Shown in pieces: positions 33,476 to 42,064 of a stretch of DNA of 64,000 nucleotides. The position numbers and the translations under genes are program-made. The first letter of the stretch is position 1, and each line of letters starts with the position of its first letter. The notes under the pieces are model-generated. The model had not been told where the DNA came from, ran no database searches, and worked only from the letters and a program-made list of their open reading frames with translations. The DNA comes from DASTCZ01 sp963704455 (GTDB lineage: Bacteria > Acidobacteriota > Terriglobia > Acidiferrales > UBA7541): positions 3,906,001 through 3,970,000 of the forward strand of contig OY969905.1 in NCBI GenBank assembly GCA_963704455.1, written 5' to 3'.

Positions 33476-34480
33476 ATGCCTAAGACTCCACCTCCACCAA
33501 GGATCGAGCATCTTCGCGTCAGCGCGGAAGACTCCGGCCAAAGGCTGGACCGCTTTCTTGTCGCGCGGCTCCCGGAGTTCAGCCGGGCGCGAATTCAAGA
33601 ATTGATCGCGGAAGGCCATGTGCTCGTCGCGGGACGCCCTGCACGTGCCTCCCACAAGGTCCTCGAAGGCGAAAGCGCCCAGGTTGAGGTTGTTTCCCGC
33701 CCGCCGCTCGCCGCCGCACCGGAAGACATCCCCATTGAAGTTTTGTACGAAGACTCCGACGTGATCGTCGTGAACAAACCTGCAAACATGGTTGTCCACG
33801 CAGGCGCGGGCCACCATCGCGGCACGCTTGTGAATGCTCTGTTGAATCGCTTTGGAAATCTTGCCACTGCTGCGGGCGCCGAGCGGCCGGGAATCGTGCA
33901 TCGGCTGGATAGCGGCACATCCGGCGCGATCGTCGTCGCGCGCAATGACGCCGCTCATCGCGCGCTCGCCGCTCAATTCTTCGCCCGGGAAGTGGAAAAA
34001 ATTTACATCGCACTCGTTCACGGACGCGTGGCTCAGGCAAAGGGCAGCATTGATCTTCCAGTTGCCAGGGATGTTCGCAGGCGGACGAGGATGACCACAA
34101 AGCGGCGTGGAGGTCGCACTGCGCGCACGGATTGGCGCGTACTCGCGCGAATAGGTGAGTTCACCTTGCTCGAAGTCCAATTGCACAGCGGCCGAACGCA
34201 TCAGATTCGAGTACACATGGCCGCGATAGGACATCCCATCGTCGGTGACACCGTCTATGGAGCGCCGCGCGAGCCGCGCGTGGATGGGCAGTTACTCCCG
34301 GTTTTAAACCGTCCATTTCTCCACTCCGCACGGATAACATTTGTTCACCCGGCGAATGGCAGGCCCATCACCGTTCGCGCACCCCTGGACGCTGCTCTTC
34401 GCCAGTATCTTGACAGCCTGGATGCCGCCACCGGCGCGGGCCCATCTTTAATTGGCGTTTCCATCCGCGAGTTCCTATAA
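33476..34480 (+). CDS. rluD: Ribosomal large subunit pseudouridine synthase, RluA/RluD family
   Basis: 334 residues. An N-terminal S4 RNA-binding domain (about 13-75, GQRLDRFLVARLPEFSRARI) precedes the synthase domain with NKPANMVVHAG and the catalytic motif HRLDSGTSG (Asp145), then HSGRTHQIRVHMAAIGHPI. RluD modifies helix 69 of 23S rRNA; the exact target cannot be told apart from other RluA members by eye. Third gene of the ileS-lspA-rluD group. The promoter of the next gene overlaps its stop codon. Confidence 0.92.
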   Translation: MPKTPPPPRIEHLRVSAEDSGQRLDRFLVARLPEFSRARIQELIAEGHVLVAGRPARASHKVLEGESAQVEVVSRPPLAAAPEDIPIEVLYEDSDVIVVNKPANMVVHAGAGHHRGTLVNALLNRFGNLATAAGAERPGIVHRLDSGTSGAIVVARNDAAHRALAAQFFAREVEKIYIALVHGRVAQAKGSIDLPVARDVRRRTRMTTKRRGGRTARTDWRVLARIGEFTLLEVQLHSGRTHQIRVHMAAIGHPIVGDTVYGAPREPRVDGQLLPVLNRPFLHSARITFVHPANGRPITVRAPLDAALRQYLDSLDAATGAGPSLIGVSIREFL

Positions 34481-34481
34481 T
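34452..34481 (+). promoter_or_regulatory. Promoter for the first VWFA gene
   Basis: TTGGCG at 34452-34457, 18-bp spacer, and a perfect TATAAT at 34476-34481 overlapping the rluD stop codon. It lies 26 bp upstream of the ATG at 34507. Confidence 0.65.
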
Positions 34482-34506
34482 TGCATCTAAGAGATCGGGG
34501 TGACTT

Positions 34507-35580
34507 ATGCGCCGAGCATTCGGAGTCATGTTATTCATAGTTGTTTTGGCATCAGCAGGTGCAGCCTTTCCACCGCAGCAGCAAACTCAGCCGCCGCAGC
34601 AGCAGGCGTCTCCTCCGGTAACCGGCCAGAATCCGCCGACGGTCGTACAACGTGTCTCCGAAGTGGACATGATCCTCGCTGTGGTGAATCACCGGCAGAG
34701 ATTTGTTACGGACCTCGACCGCACCGACTTCAAGGTGTTCGAGGATAACCATCTGCAAGAGGTTCGTTTCTTCGCGCGGCAAACGGATCTCCCGCTTCGC
34801 GTCGCGCTGCTTCTTGACACTTCCAACAGCATCCGACCGCGCCTGCAATTCGAGCGCGACGCCGCGATTGATTTCGTTTATGACGTTCTCCGCCCTGACC
34901 GCGACCAGGCATTCTTGATGACGTTTGACAGCGAACCGGAGGTCGTTCAGGGCTATACCAACGACCTCGAGAAATTGAAAAACACAATTGCCGCCCAAAA
35001 AGCCGGTGGAGGCACGGCGCTCTACGATGCCATGGTCAAAGCGTCGCAAATGCTTGTGGATGCCCCATTGCCAAAGACTGGCCCACAGGAATTTCGCCGA
35101 GTGATCGTCGTGATCAGCGACGGCGAAGACAACCTCAGCGCGCGTACGCGGTCCGATGCGGTTGATACAGCGCAGCGCGCCGGTGTTGTGATCTATCCCA
35201 TCAGCACCAGCACGGAGTGGATTGTTCCCGAGGAATCCACTGACCAGAACAAACGCTATGACCGGAAATTTGCAAAGACCGATGGCGACAAAGTTCTCGA
35301 CCTCTTCGCGGACGAAACCGGCGGTCGCGCCTTCTTTCCTTACCGCGTGGACGATGTTGCTCAGTCATTCCTCGACATCGGCGTGGAATTGCGGAGCCAG
35401 TATTTGCTCGGCTACCTTCCGGTCAACGGCGCGCTTGACGGAAAATTTCACAAAATTAAGATAGAAATCCCCGGCCACAAGGAACTCGAGATCCGCTCTC
35501 GAAAAGGTTATTACGCGGTTCCCCCGGTCGTTATCCAACGGATTCTTGGCGGTGGCTCAGGCGACGGACCCGGAAACTGA
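34507..35580 (+). CDS. VWFA-related acidobacterial secreted protein (1)
   Basis: 357 residues. A signal peptide, a Gln/Pro-rich spacer (QQQTQPPQQQ), an N-terminal beta domain (RFVTDLDRTDFKVFEDNHLQEV) and a von Willebrand A fold follow. The metal site reads DTSNS in RVALLLDTSNSIRP, with a TAL-type Thr in GGGTALYDA and Asp in VVISDGEDN. The pattern matches the VWFA-related family described from Acidobacteria (TIGR03436 type), a protein- or matrix-binding fold of unknown role. ATG 34507 follows GGGGTGA. First of three paralogs in 3.3 kb. Confidence 0.9.
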   Translation: MRRAFGVMLFIVVLASAGAAFPPQQQTQPPQQQASPPVTGQNPPTVVQRVSEVDMILAVVNHRQRFVTDLDRTDFKVFEDNHLQEVRFFARQTDLPLRVALLLDTSNSIRPRLQFERDAAIDFVYDVLRPDRDQAFLMTFDSEPEVVQGYTNDLEKLKNTIAAQKAGGGTALYDAMVKASQMLVDAPLPKTGPQEFRRVIVVISDGEDNLSARTRSDAVDTAQRAGVVIYPISTSTEWIVPEESTDQNKRYDRKFAKTDGDKVLDLFADETGGRAFFPYRVDDVAQSFLDIGVELRSQYLLGYLPVNGALDGKFHKIKIEIPGHKELEIRSRKGYYAVPPVVIQRILGGGSGDGPGN

Positions 35581-35687
35581 TTTGGCAATGAAGTGCGGAA
35601 AGTAATCAGGGATTCATTCGACGCACGCATTTTGTTGCTGTGCCCATTAACAGAACGTGATTCGTTTGACCCGTCGTTCGAGCGGAA

Positions 35688-36686
35688 TCAGTTCCCTTCT
35701 TGCGTGGCAAAATATCCCTTCCGCACCAGGGCCTTCATTCCGGGCTTTGTGATTTCCAATTTGATGCGCCGGAAAGTTCCATCGTGTTTGCTGTTGGTGG
35801 GGTAATACCCGAGCTGGTATTCGCTTCTCAACTCCTGCGAAATCTCGTCGAATGCCTTCACCAGTTCTTTTTCGTTGCGGACGTCAATTGCCCGCCCGCC
35901 AGTTTCCTCCGCGAGCTTTCTTGCTCCGCTGAAGTCCGCGCTTTGATCATATACGACCAGGATATGGATAACGGTGTCCGCCCGCTGCGCCGCCACAATG
36001 GCATCATCCAGCTTCATCTTGCTCCCGTTGTCTTCGGCGTCCGTCAGGATCACTAAGGTTTTTCGGCCGGCTTCCGTGGCCATCTTGTCGTTGCATGCGA
36101 GATAGACGGCGTCATAGAAATTTGTCCCCTTATTCCCGCTCGTTGGGAATGGGCCCGGCGTTACCATCCCCGATGCGCCGCCCGTGTTAATTCTGGCGCG
36201 GTGGATGGCGCTGTTGAGCGCCGAAAGGTCGCTCGACCAATCGGAGAGCATGTTCACATCCAGGTCAAACGAGATGACCATCGCCTCGTCTTTGTTTTTC
36301 TGCATCACGCGATTTAGGAATTGGCTCGCGCCCTGTTGTATCGCTCCGATCATCGGCGCCTCGCTCCCGCTGGTATCCATCAGTATTCCAATCGTCAGCG
36401 GCAGAGAACTTTCTCGCGAAAAGAAGGCCACCTTTTGCTCGATGTTGTCTTCAAATATACGGAAGTCGTTCTGTTCGAGGTTGGCGACCATTGCTTTGCG
36501 GCTGTCCCGCACCGTCGCGTAAACGTTTACCAGCCCGGTGCCGACTTTGATGGTCTGTTGTTCCTGGCTCTGCCCTTGCTGAGATGCGCTTACGTCTTTT
36601 GCCGCCGAAAGTGAATTGGGCGCGACTGAAACTAAGCTGGCAACAACCGTCACCGTCAGTAACGCGCCAATATTACGAAGCCGCAT
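35688..36686 (-). CDS. VWFA-related acidobacterial secreted protein (2)
   Basis: 332 residues from ATG 36686 (Shine-Dalgarno CGGAGA 9 bp upstream); a frame start at 36737 is rejected. Signal peptide (MRLRNIGALLTVTVVASLVS), family N-domain (VNVYATVRDSRKAMVANLEQNDFRIFED), then a VWA domain with an intact metal site DTSGS (TIGILMDTSGSEAP), NFYDAVYLA, VILTDAEDNGS and the family ending LGYYPTNSKHDGTFRRIKLE. It is transcribed divergently from paralog 3 (92 bp between starts) and convergently to paralog 1. Confidence 0.9.
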   Translation of the reverse strand: MRLRNIGALLTVTVVASLVSVAPNSLSAAKDVSASQQGQSQEQQTIKVGTGLVNVYATVRDSRKAMVANLEQNDFRIFEDNIEQKVAFFSRESSLPLTIGILMDTSGSEAPMIGAIQQGASQFLNRVMQKNKDEAMVISFDLDVNMLSDWSSDLSALNSAIHRARINTGGASGMVTPGPFPTSGNKGTNFYDAVYLACNDKMATEAGRKTLVILTDAEDNGSKMKLDDAIVAAQRADTVIHILVVYDQSADFSGARKLAEETGGRAIDVRNEKELVKAFDEISQELRSEYQLGYYPTNSKHDGTFRRIKLEITKPGMKALVRKGYFATQEGN

Positions 36687-36777
36687 AGTATAATTCTCCG
36701 TGAGGGGTTTCCGTTGTGATTGGATGCCGATTGCCACTTGTAAGATGTGTGACGCAATTCATGGTGAGCGTGCCTCG

Positions 36778-37839
36778 ATGATTTGTCCACGAAAAACACT
36801 TGCCGTTTGCCTCGCGCTGATTCTTGGCGTCCCGCTCACTGGCATATCTCAACAACTGCCTCCTCCTCCGCCTCCTCAAGGCGGCGCACAGGGGACGCCC
36901 CAAAAGCCGCCACAAGTCACCAGAGTTGTGACGACCCTCGTCAAGGTTCCCGTCACAGTCAAAGACGGCAACGGCCAGATCGTCAATAGCCTTAGTCAAG
37001 AGGATTTCCGCATACTGGAAGATGGCGTCGAACAGAAAATTGAGAAGCTTGTTACCGACCCCGTGCCCATCTCCGCTGTCGTCCTCCTGGACGATTCCCT
37101 GAAGTCCAAGCCGCAGCAGCAGGTGCAAGAGAGCTTGAAAGCCATCGCGGCTGGCATTGGCGATGCGGACGAGACCGCAATTTTCCGTTTCGACCAGTTC
37201 CCGCGGCAGATGACCGATTTCATCAGCGGCCCCGATAAACTCCTTACTCAGCTCGGACGAATTCAGGTCTCAACCAGCTCTCCGATGTCGCCGGACTATT
37301 CCGCCACAACGCCAACCATGCCGAGGCTGAACGGGCCGCCCATTCCGACACAACCACCGCCCGCCAAAGTGACCATCCTCGGCAATGGCACCAAGAGCGT
37401 CAATGACGCGCTCTTCGCTGCGGCTGAACTCTTGCGCACTCGTGATAAGGATCGAAGGAAAGTCATCTTCCTGGTTTCAGACGGCGTGGATTCAAAAGGC
37501 AACAAATATAGCTTTGACGACACCGTGAAAATGCTTCTCTCAGCGGAAGCGGCCGTTTATGCCATCGGCATCGGGACTCCTTACACCAGCCGCCCGCTCA
37601 ACATACTTGCCCGCTTCGCCCACGCCAGCGGTGGAGATGTTTTCTTCGCTTCCAGCCGCAGTGAGCTCGAAGATCTCTACCCGCGCATCTCCGATCAGGC
37701 TCGCAACCAGTACACGATTTACTATTCTCCCCAACATGCGGACCGCACAATCACGTACCACTCGATTGACGTCCGAGTGAAGCGCACCGGGCTCACGATT
37801 CTCGCGCGCGACGGCTATTATTCCGCGCCGCAACCTTGA
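36778..37839 (+). CDS. VWFA-related acidobacterial secreted protein (3), degenerate metal site
   Basis: 353 residues from ATG 36778; a GTG at 36700 is in frame but would put 26 non-signal residues in front. Signal peptide (CLALILGVPLTGISQQ), Pro-rich spacer, family N-domain (VKVPVTVKDGNGQIVNSLSQ) and VWA domain. The metal motif is DDSLKS in VVLLDDSLKSKPQ, so the second Ser of DxSxS is replaced by Lys and divalent-ion binding may be lost. VIFLVSDGVDSKG is conserved. A Pro-rich insertion (about 190-215) separates strands. Confidence 0.85.
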   Translation: MICPRKTLAVCLALILGVPLTGISQQLPPPPPPQGGAQGTPQKPPQVTRVVTTLVKVPVTVKDGNGQIVNSLSQEDFRILEDGVEQKIEKLVTDPVPISAVVLLDDSLKSKPQQQVQESLKAIAAGIGDADETAIFRFDQFPRQMTDFISGPDKLLTQLGRIQVSTSSPMSPDYSATTPTMPRLNGPPIPTQPPPAKVTILGNGTKSVNDALFAAAELLRTRDKDRRKVIFLVSDGVDSKGNKYSFDDTVKMLLSAEAAVYAIGIGTPYTSRPLNILARFAHASGGDVFFASSRSELEDLYPRISDQARNQYTIYYSPQHADRTITYHSIDVRVKRTGLTILARDGYYSAPQP

Positions 37840-37921
37840 AATCCTCAGGACTGTGCTTGACATCTGCACAATTTCCAATTAAGCGAATTATCATGCCGAA
37901 TTCGCGCGCAAGAATTTCTCC

Positions 37922-37950
37922 TTGACATCTGTTTTCGGTGACCGTATAGA
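37922..37950 (+). promoter_or_regulatory. Strong sigma-70 promoter without a downstream gene
   Basis: TTGACA (37922-37927), 17-bp spacer, TATAGA (37945-37950). The predicted start is near 37957. No credible ORF follows; an intrinsic terminator does (38060-38091). The 11-mer CTTGACATCTG at 37856-37866 repeats at 37921-37931. Confidence 0.75.
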
Positions 37951-37956
37951 AGAATG

Positions 37957-38091
37957 CGGGCACGCACTCCGATTCATTTAAGTTTGCGCCGTCCGGGGAG
38001 ATTCGCAGGGCTGGCAAAGTTCTTGCCGGGAATTGCGCGAAGAAGGCATTAAGCATCTGGGCGCGCCGCCGATAAAAGTAGCGCGCCTTTT
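37957..38091 (+). ncRNA. Candidate structured small RNA, about 135 nt
   Basis: A transcript from the promoter at 37922 to the terminator at 38060-38091 would be about 135 nt with no credible ORF. Inside it, TTTGCGC (37983-37989) can pair with GCGCGAA (38035-38041) and GGCAA (38013-38017) with TTGCC (38023-38027), giving a nested hairpin before the terminator stem. The family is not recognised; I cannot match it to 6S, RNase P or tmRNA features. It lies between the convergent ends of a VWFA gene and the helicase-nuclease gene. Confidence 0.5.
38060..38091 (+). terminator. Intrinsic terminator of the candidate small RNA
   Basis: GGCGCGC (38060-38066) pairs with GCGCGCC (38081-38087), followed by TTTTGCTTTCT. 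The loop of 14 nt is long, but the stem is all G/C. It could also end transcripts of the VWFA gene that stops at 37839. Confidence 0.65.
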
Positions 38092-38149
38092 GCTTTCTCT
38101 GATTGTTGCGTTGCCTGAATTGGAATCTTATGGCTGACGCGGGCGGCGA

Positions 38150-41100
38150 TCAGCTCGCATGCGGCGCGCGCACAATCCGCTGCTCGTGCGCCGGGCAAAT
38201 AGGTCGAAACGCGCAGTTCCGGCAATTGAAGAATCCCGGCTCCGGCTGGAATTGCCCCGCTCGGATATTCGCCGCCGTCTCGGAAATAATCTCGCGCGTC
38301 TTGCTCAGTTCTTTGTCCCCCCGCGAAGTTTCCACGCGTGAATTATCCGTAAGGTTGTGGAACACCAGCCGCGCCGGATCGAACTCCAGCACCTCGCGCG
38401 CCGCTAGCGAATAAATGCTCAGTTGGATGTCCTTCCGGGCAGACTCCTCCGTCTTGGGCCGCCCCGTCTTGTAATCCACAATCTCGCGCTGTCCCGGTGC
38501 GATGCGGTTAATTTGATCCATCCGCCCGGTGATCACGATGTTGTCGTCCAACGGCAATTCAAAACTTTTTTCCTGTGACTCAATGTCCGGTGGCTCGGCA
38601 ATGGCACGCGCATGAAACGCGCGCAGTTGTTCCAGGCCGTCTCTCTTGTATTCCGCCTGTTGGTAATCGTCTTCAAATCCCGCGGGTGTCCATTCGCGCT
38701 CGAAAATTGCCATCACTTCCTCAAACGGCACCTTGCGGCCCTTCCGTATTTCCGCGAAGAAATGTTTGATCGTCGTGTGCATCACGCTTCCGAAACTGAT
38801 CGCCGCCGCCGGGCCGGACCGCAGTCCCCAGATTTGGCTGAACAAATATTTCTGCGGGCATTGCCGGTAGGTCTCAATGGCGGAAGCGCTCAATTGCAAT
38901 GGCTCCGCGACAGGCGGGCGATACTCCACTGCCCATTTTGGGATGTTGGAGAAAACGCGCGCGTCGCCGGCCGTTACCGGGAACAGGCCGCCAGCGGCTT
39001 CGCTCGGTTGTTCGGCATTTCTTTTCTTTGCGCCCAAGCTTGTCTTTTGCTCGCTGGCGGGGATTGGCCCTGGGGCTATCTGCTCCACATCCCGCCGCGC
39101 CAGCGTAGGGTTTTCCAAAATGTCGTCCAAAAATGGCGAAGGTTTGTTGCGCTTGTTATCCACCACCGCCGTGAGCGTCAAGCGTTCCTTCGCGCGCGTC
39201 AGCGCGACATAAAAAAGCCGCCGCTCCTCCTGAATGTGGAAATCACCGCGCGGCCGCTGCTCCTTCATCAATTCATCGGGGAACTCAAAGAGGTGTGTCC
39301 GAGCGCGCGTCGGAAACGCCCCCCGCGTCAGCCGCAGGATGAACACGTGGTCGAACTCCAGCCCCTTCGCCGCGTGCACCGTCATCAACTGCACAGCGTT
39401 CGCGCCCGTCTCTTCTTCCAGGTTGATCTGCCCGCCCGCCTGCTGGAAGAAATCCAGATACTCCACGAATTCCGCGAGCCTGCGCGTCTCGCTCTTCATC
39501 TCCCATCCGCGGATGAATTGCGCGAGCCGCTCGTGGTACGCGCGGAAGTCGCCGCCGGCGGCCACGCCCAGGTCCAGTTCGCCGCCCAGTTCCGCAAAAA
39601 GTTCTGATGCCCTGAGTTTCCGCGAACGTTTTCGCATCCTTGCGATGAACTCCACAAACTCCGCCGCACGCGCCCCGGCGGAAAGTGAATTCTCTGTAGC
39701 TGCCGCCTCCAACGTATTCCATAGAGATCTCCGGTTCTTTTTCGCCCGCTCCGCCAGTCGCACCAGATCCGTCGGCGCAAAATGCCAGCCCGGCGCCGCC
39801 AGCACTCGCGCGCAGGCCACATCATCCGAAGGCGTCGCAATCAAGCGCAGATATGCGATCAGGTCGCGCACCAGCGTGTTGTCAAAAATTGTGAGGTTTC
39901 GGATTACAAACGGAATTCCGGCGCGCGATAGCTCTTCCACAAGGAGACTCCGATGCGTGTGCGCGCGGTAAAGCACCGCGAAGCTGCGCCATTCCGCGCC
40001 CGCCGCATGGAGCCGCGCGATTTCCGCCCCCACCCACCGCGCCTCCTGCACCGCGTTCGCCAATTCCACGATACGCACTTTTTCGCCCGGAGGTTTCGAC
40101 GGCGTCAGATTCTTCTGCGGAAACAATTCCGACTTTTCATTCAGCGCGATCACCTGGTTCGCGGTCCTCAGCACGCGCCCGGTCGAGCGGTAGTTCTGCG
40201 TAAGCGTTTGCACTGTTTGCTTCGTGCTTGGCCCCGACACAAATTTCTCTAGGAATATCTGGAAGCTCCCGAACGACGCTCCGCGGAACCGGTAAATCGC
40301 CTGATCGTCGTCGCCCACCGCGACGATGTTGCGATGGTCCCGCGCCAGCCGCCACAGCAGCTCGAGCTGCGCGATATTCGTGTCCTGGAACTCGTCCACC
40401 AAAATGTAGCGGAACCGGCTGCGCAGCCGCTCCGCCACCTTTGCATCCTCGTCCAAAAGGCGCACCGTCTCCACCATCATTGACCCGAATGTCTGCAGCT
40501 TTCTTTCGCGCAGCAATTGCTCGCTCGCGCGGAATGCCCGCGCAATTTCCTGCTGGCGCGCGGCCTCTTCGAGCATCAGCGCCTTCGCGTCTGCCCCGAC
40601 TTCAGGCCCCACGCGCCGCGCCCGTGCCTCGAGTTCGTCCGCGTAGCGCTGGTAATCGTCCGGCGTCACCAGTTCATCTTGGCAACGCGAAAAAAATGCC
40701 ACGAAGTCGCCCAGGAATTGCCCGGGCTCGGCCAGTCGCCGGTATTTTTCGAGCCGCAGCAGCGGCAAATTTTTCCGCAGCAAAATCCAGTGGTCCACCG
40801 GATCGAGCACGCCCGAAGCCGGGTCAATCTCTTCCAGGATCGTCTTGCAGAATGCGTGGAAGGTGCTGAGTTGAACTTTTTGCCCGCGCTCGCCTACCAT
40901 CTTCGCGACGCGCCATTTCATCTCGCCCGCCGCTTTTTCCGTAAACGTCAGCCCGAGGATCTGCTCGCCCCCGAGTTCCGGCTGCGTTTCCAGCAGGTAG
41001 CGGATGCGCTCCGTGATCACGCGAGTCTTTCCCGTACCCGCGCCCGCCACCACCAGCAACGGCCCTTCGCCATGCAGCACCGCCGCGCGCTGCGGCCCGT

Positions 41101-41152
41101 TCAGTTGCTCAAGCGGGGCCGCGCCGTCTTTTGCATCAATCACTTTCGCCAT
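38150..41152 (-). CDS. UvrD/PcrA-like helicase fused to a C-terminal Fe-S RecB-type nuclease
   Basis: 1000 residues. Superfamily 1A helicase: Q-motif LNGPQRAAVLH, Walker A VVAGAGTGKTRVI, DEFQDTN Walker B (ILVDEFQDTN), QAIYRFRGA, TVHAAKGLEFDHVF and the VALTRAKERL motif. The last 230 residues form a PD-(D/E)xK nuclease: ISFGSVMHTTIKHFF, the Asp of TGRMDQINR and IVDYKTG with catalytic Lys. An Fe-S cluster cage is likely from Cys in YRQCPQKY and the cluster NCRNCAFRPICP, as in AddB/AdnB. It probably processes double-strand breaks. No AddB or RecC-like partner is in the window. Confidence 0.93.
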   Translation of the reverse strand: MAKVIDAKDGAAPLEQLNGPQRAAVLHGEGPLLVVAGAGTGKTRVITERIRYLLETQPELGGEQILGLTFTEKAAGEMKWRVAKMVGERGQKVQLSTFHAFCKTILEEIDPASGVLDPVDHWILLRKNLPLLRLEKYRRLAEPGQFLGDFVAFFSRCQDELVTPDDYQRYADELEARARRVGPEVGADAKALMLEEAARQQEIARAFRASEQLLRERKLQTFGSMMVETVRLLDEDAKVAERLRSRFRYILVDEFQDTNIAQLELLWRLARDHRNIVAVGDDDQAIYRFRGASFGSFQIFLEKFVSGPSTKQTVQTLTQNYRSTGRVLRTANQVIALNEKSELFPQKNLTPSKPPGEKVRIVELANAVQEARWVGAEIARLHAAGAEWRSFAVLYRAHTHRSLLVEELSRAGIPFVIRNLTIFDNTLVRDLIAYLRLIATPSDDVACARVLAAPGWHFAPTDLVRLAERAKKNRRSLWNTLEAAATENSLSAGARAAEFVEFIARMRKRSRKLRASELFAELGGELDLGVAAGGDFRAYHERLAQFIRGWEMKSETRRLAEFVEYLDFFQQAGGQINLEEETGANAVQLMTVHAAKGLEFDHVFILRLTRGAFPTRARTHLFEFPDELMKEQRPRGDFHIQEERRLFYVALTRAKERLTLTAVVDNKRNKPSPFLDDILENPTLARRDVEQIAPGPIPASEQKTSLGAKKRNAEQPSEAAGGLFPVTAGDARVFSNIPKWAVEYRPPVAEPLQLSASAIETYRQCPQKYLFSQIWGLRSGPAAAISFGSVMHTTIKHFFAEIRKGRKVPFEEVMAIFEREWTPAGFEDDYQQAEYKRDGLEQLRAFHARAIAEPPDIESQEKSFELPLDDNIVITGRMDQINRIAPGQREIVDYKTGRPKTEESARKDIQLSIYSLAAREVLEFDPARLVFHNLTDNSRVETSRGDKELSKTREIISETAANIRAGQFQPEPGFFNCRNCAFRPICPAHEQRIVRAPHAS

Positions 41153-41275
41153 GTTGGATACTTTGCATCCTAGCTGATTTGCTTCTTCGGAGACAGTTTT
41201 GTGTGCACGTCGAAATGGATTCTGTCCTGTGCAAAAAAACTTATGTACTCGCCCGCAATGTATCTAGAATGAGGT

Positions 41276-42046
41276 ATGAAATTTAATCGCATGAAGAAGG
41301 AATTTGTTGATCTAGCCCCCCCGGAGCTCGACATCTGCCTCCTGGGTCTCCAAGGCAGCCGGATGCTCGGCTTGGCTCACACCAACGACGCCGATTACGA
41401 CTACCGCGGCGTTTTTCTTGCCCCACTCAAAGACCTTTTAAGTTTGAAGAAGCCGAAACAAACAATCGAAATCAACATGGGCGCGGGTGACGGCGAGGCC
41501 GAATTTGTTTTTCACGAAGTGGAGAAGTTTATTCAGCTCTCCATGAAGGGAAACCCCAGTGTCCTGCATTTGCTCTTTATCCCGAAATACAATGTAAAGA
41601 CAGCGATTGGCGATCTATTGGTCCAAAATCGAAATCTGTTCCTCTCAGAGACTGCGATTCGCGGTGCCTTCGGCGGCTATGCGCTCTCCCAGGTTCTTTA
41701 CCTGAAGCGAAATCACAAATTCCCGGCCCGCCAGAAAAAGGAAAAACACATCCGTCATTGTTTTCGACTGTTCGACGAAGGTCAGGAGTTGTTGGAAACG
41801 GGCAATATCACCGTTCCTCTGCCGCACCCGGAAAAGTATTTGAAATTGCAGACCATCACGGACGATGAAAAATTGGTAAAGCTCTTCGAGCAGCGCGACA
41901 AAGAATTTCAAGCCTGCAAATCAATCCTCCCCAAAGAAGTGAATCCATATCTTATTAACAAGCTGCTGCTAAGGATTCGCGGCCTGGAAAAACAAGAGAA
42001 GCTGCGCGTTAAATTGACCCGCCCTTCTGCGCTGCCTATACTTTGA
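41276..42046 (+). CDS. Predicted nucleotidyltransferase (DNA polymerase beta superfamily, COG3541-like)
   Basis: 256 residues. Motif GLQGSRMLGLAHTNDADYDYRGV holds the pol-beta signature GS-x(n)-D-x-D, followed by VFHEVEKFIQLSMKGNPSVL and a helical C-terminal half. It matches the YcgL/COG3541 group of predicted nucleotidyltransferases found in phages and in RNA-repair gene sets; the actual substrate is unknown. ATG 41276 follows GAATGAGGT. It lies divergent from the helicase-nuclease and 18 bp before the thiolase gene. Confidence 0.85.
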   Translation: MKFNRMKKEFVDLAPPELDICLLGLQGSRMLGLAHTNDADYDYRGVFLAPLKDLLSLKKPKQTIEINMGAGDGEAEFVFHEVEKFIQLSMKGNPSVLHLLFIPKYNVKTAIGDLLVQNRNLFLSETAIRGAFGGYALSQVLYLKRNHKFPARQKKEKHIRHCFRLFDEGQELLETGNITVPLPHPEKYLKLQTITDDEKLVKLFEQRDKEFQACKSILPKEVNPYLINKLLLRIRGLEKQEKLRVKLTRPSALPIL

Positions 42047-42064
42047 ACAGGGAGCCTCGCGACC

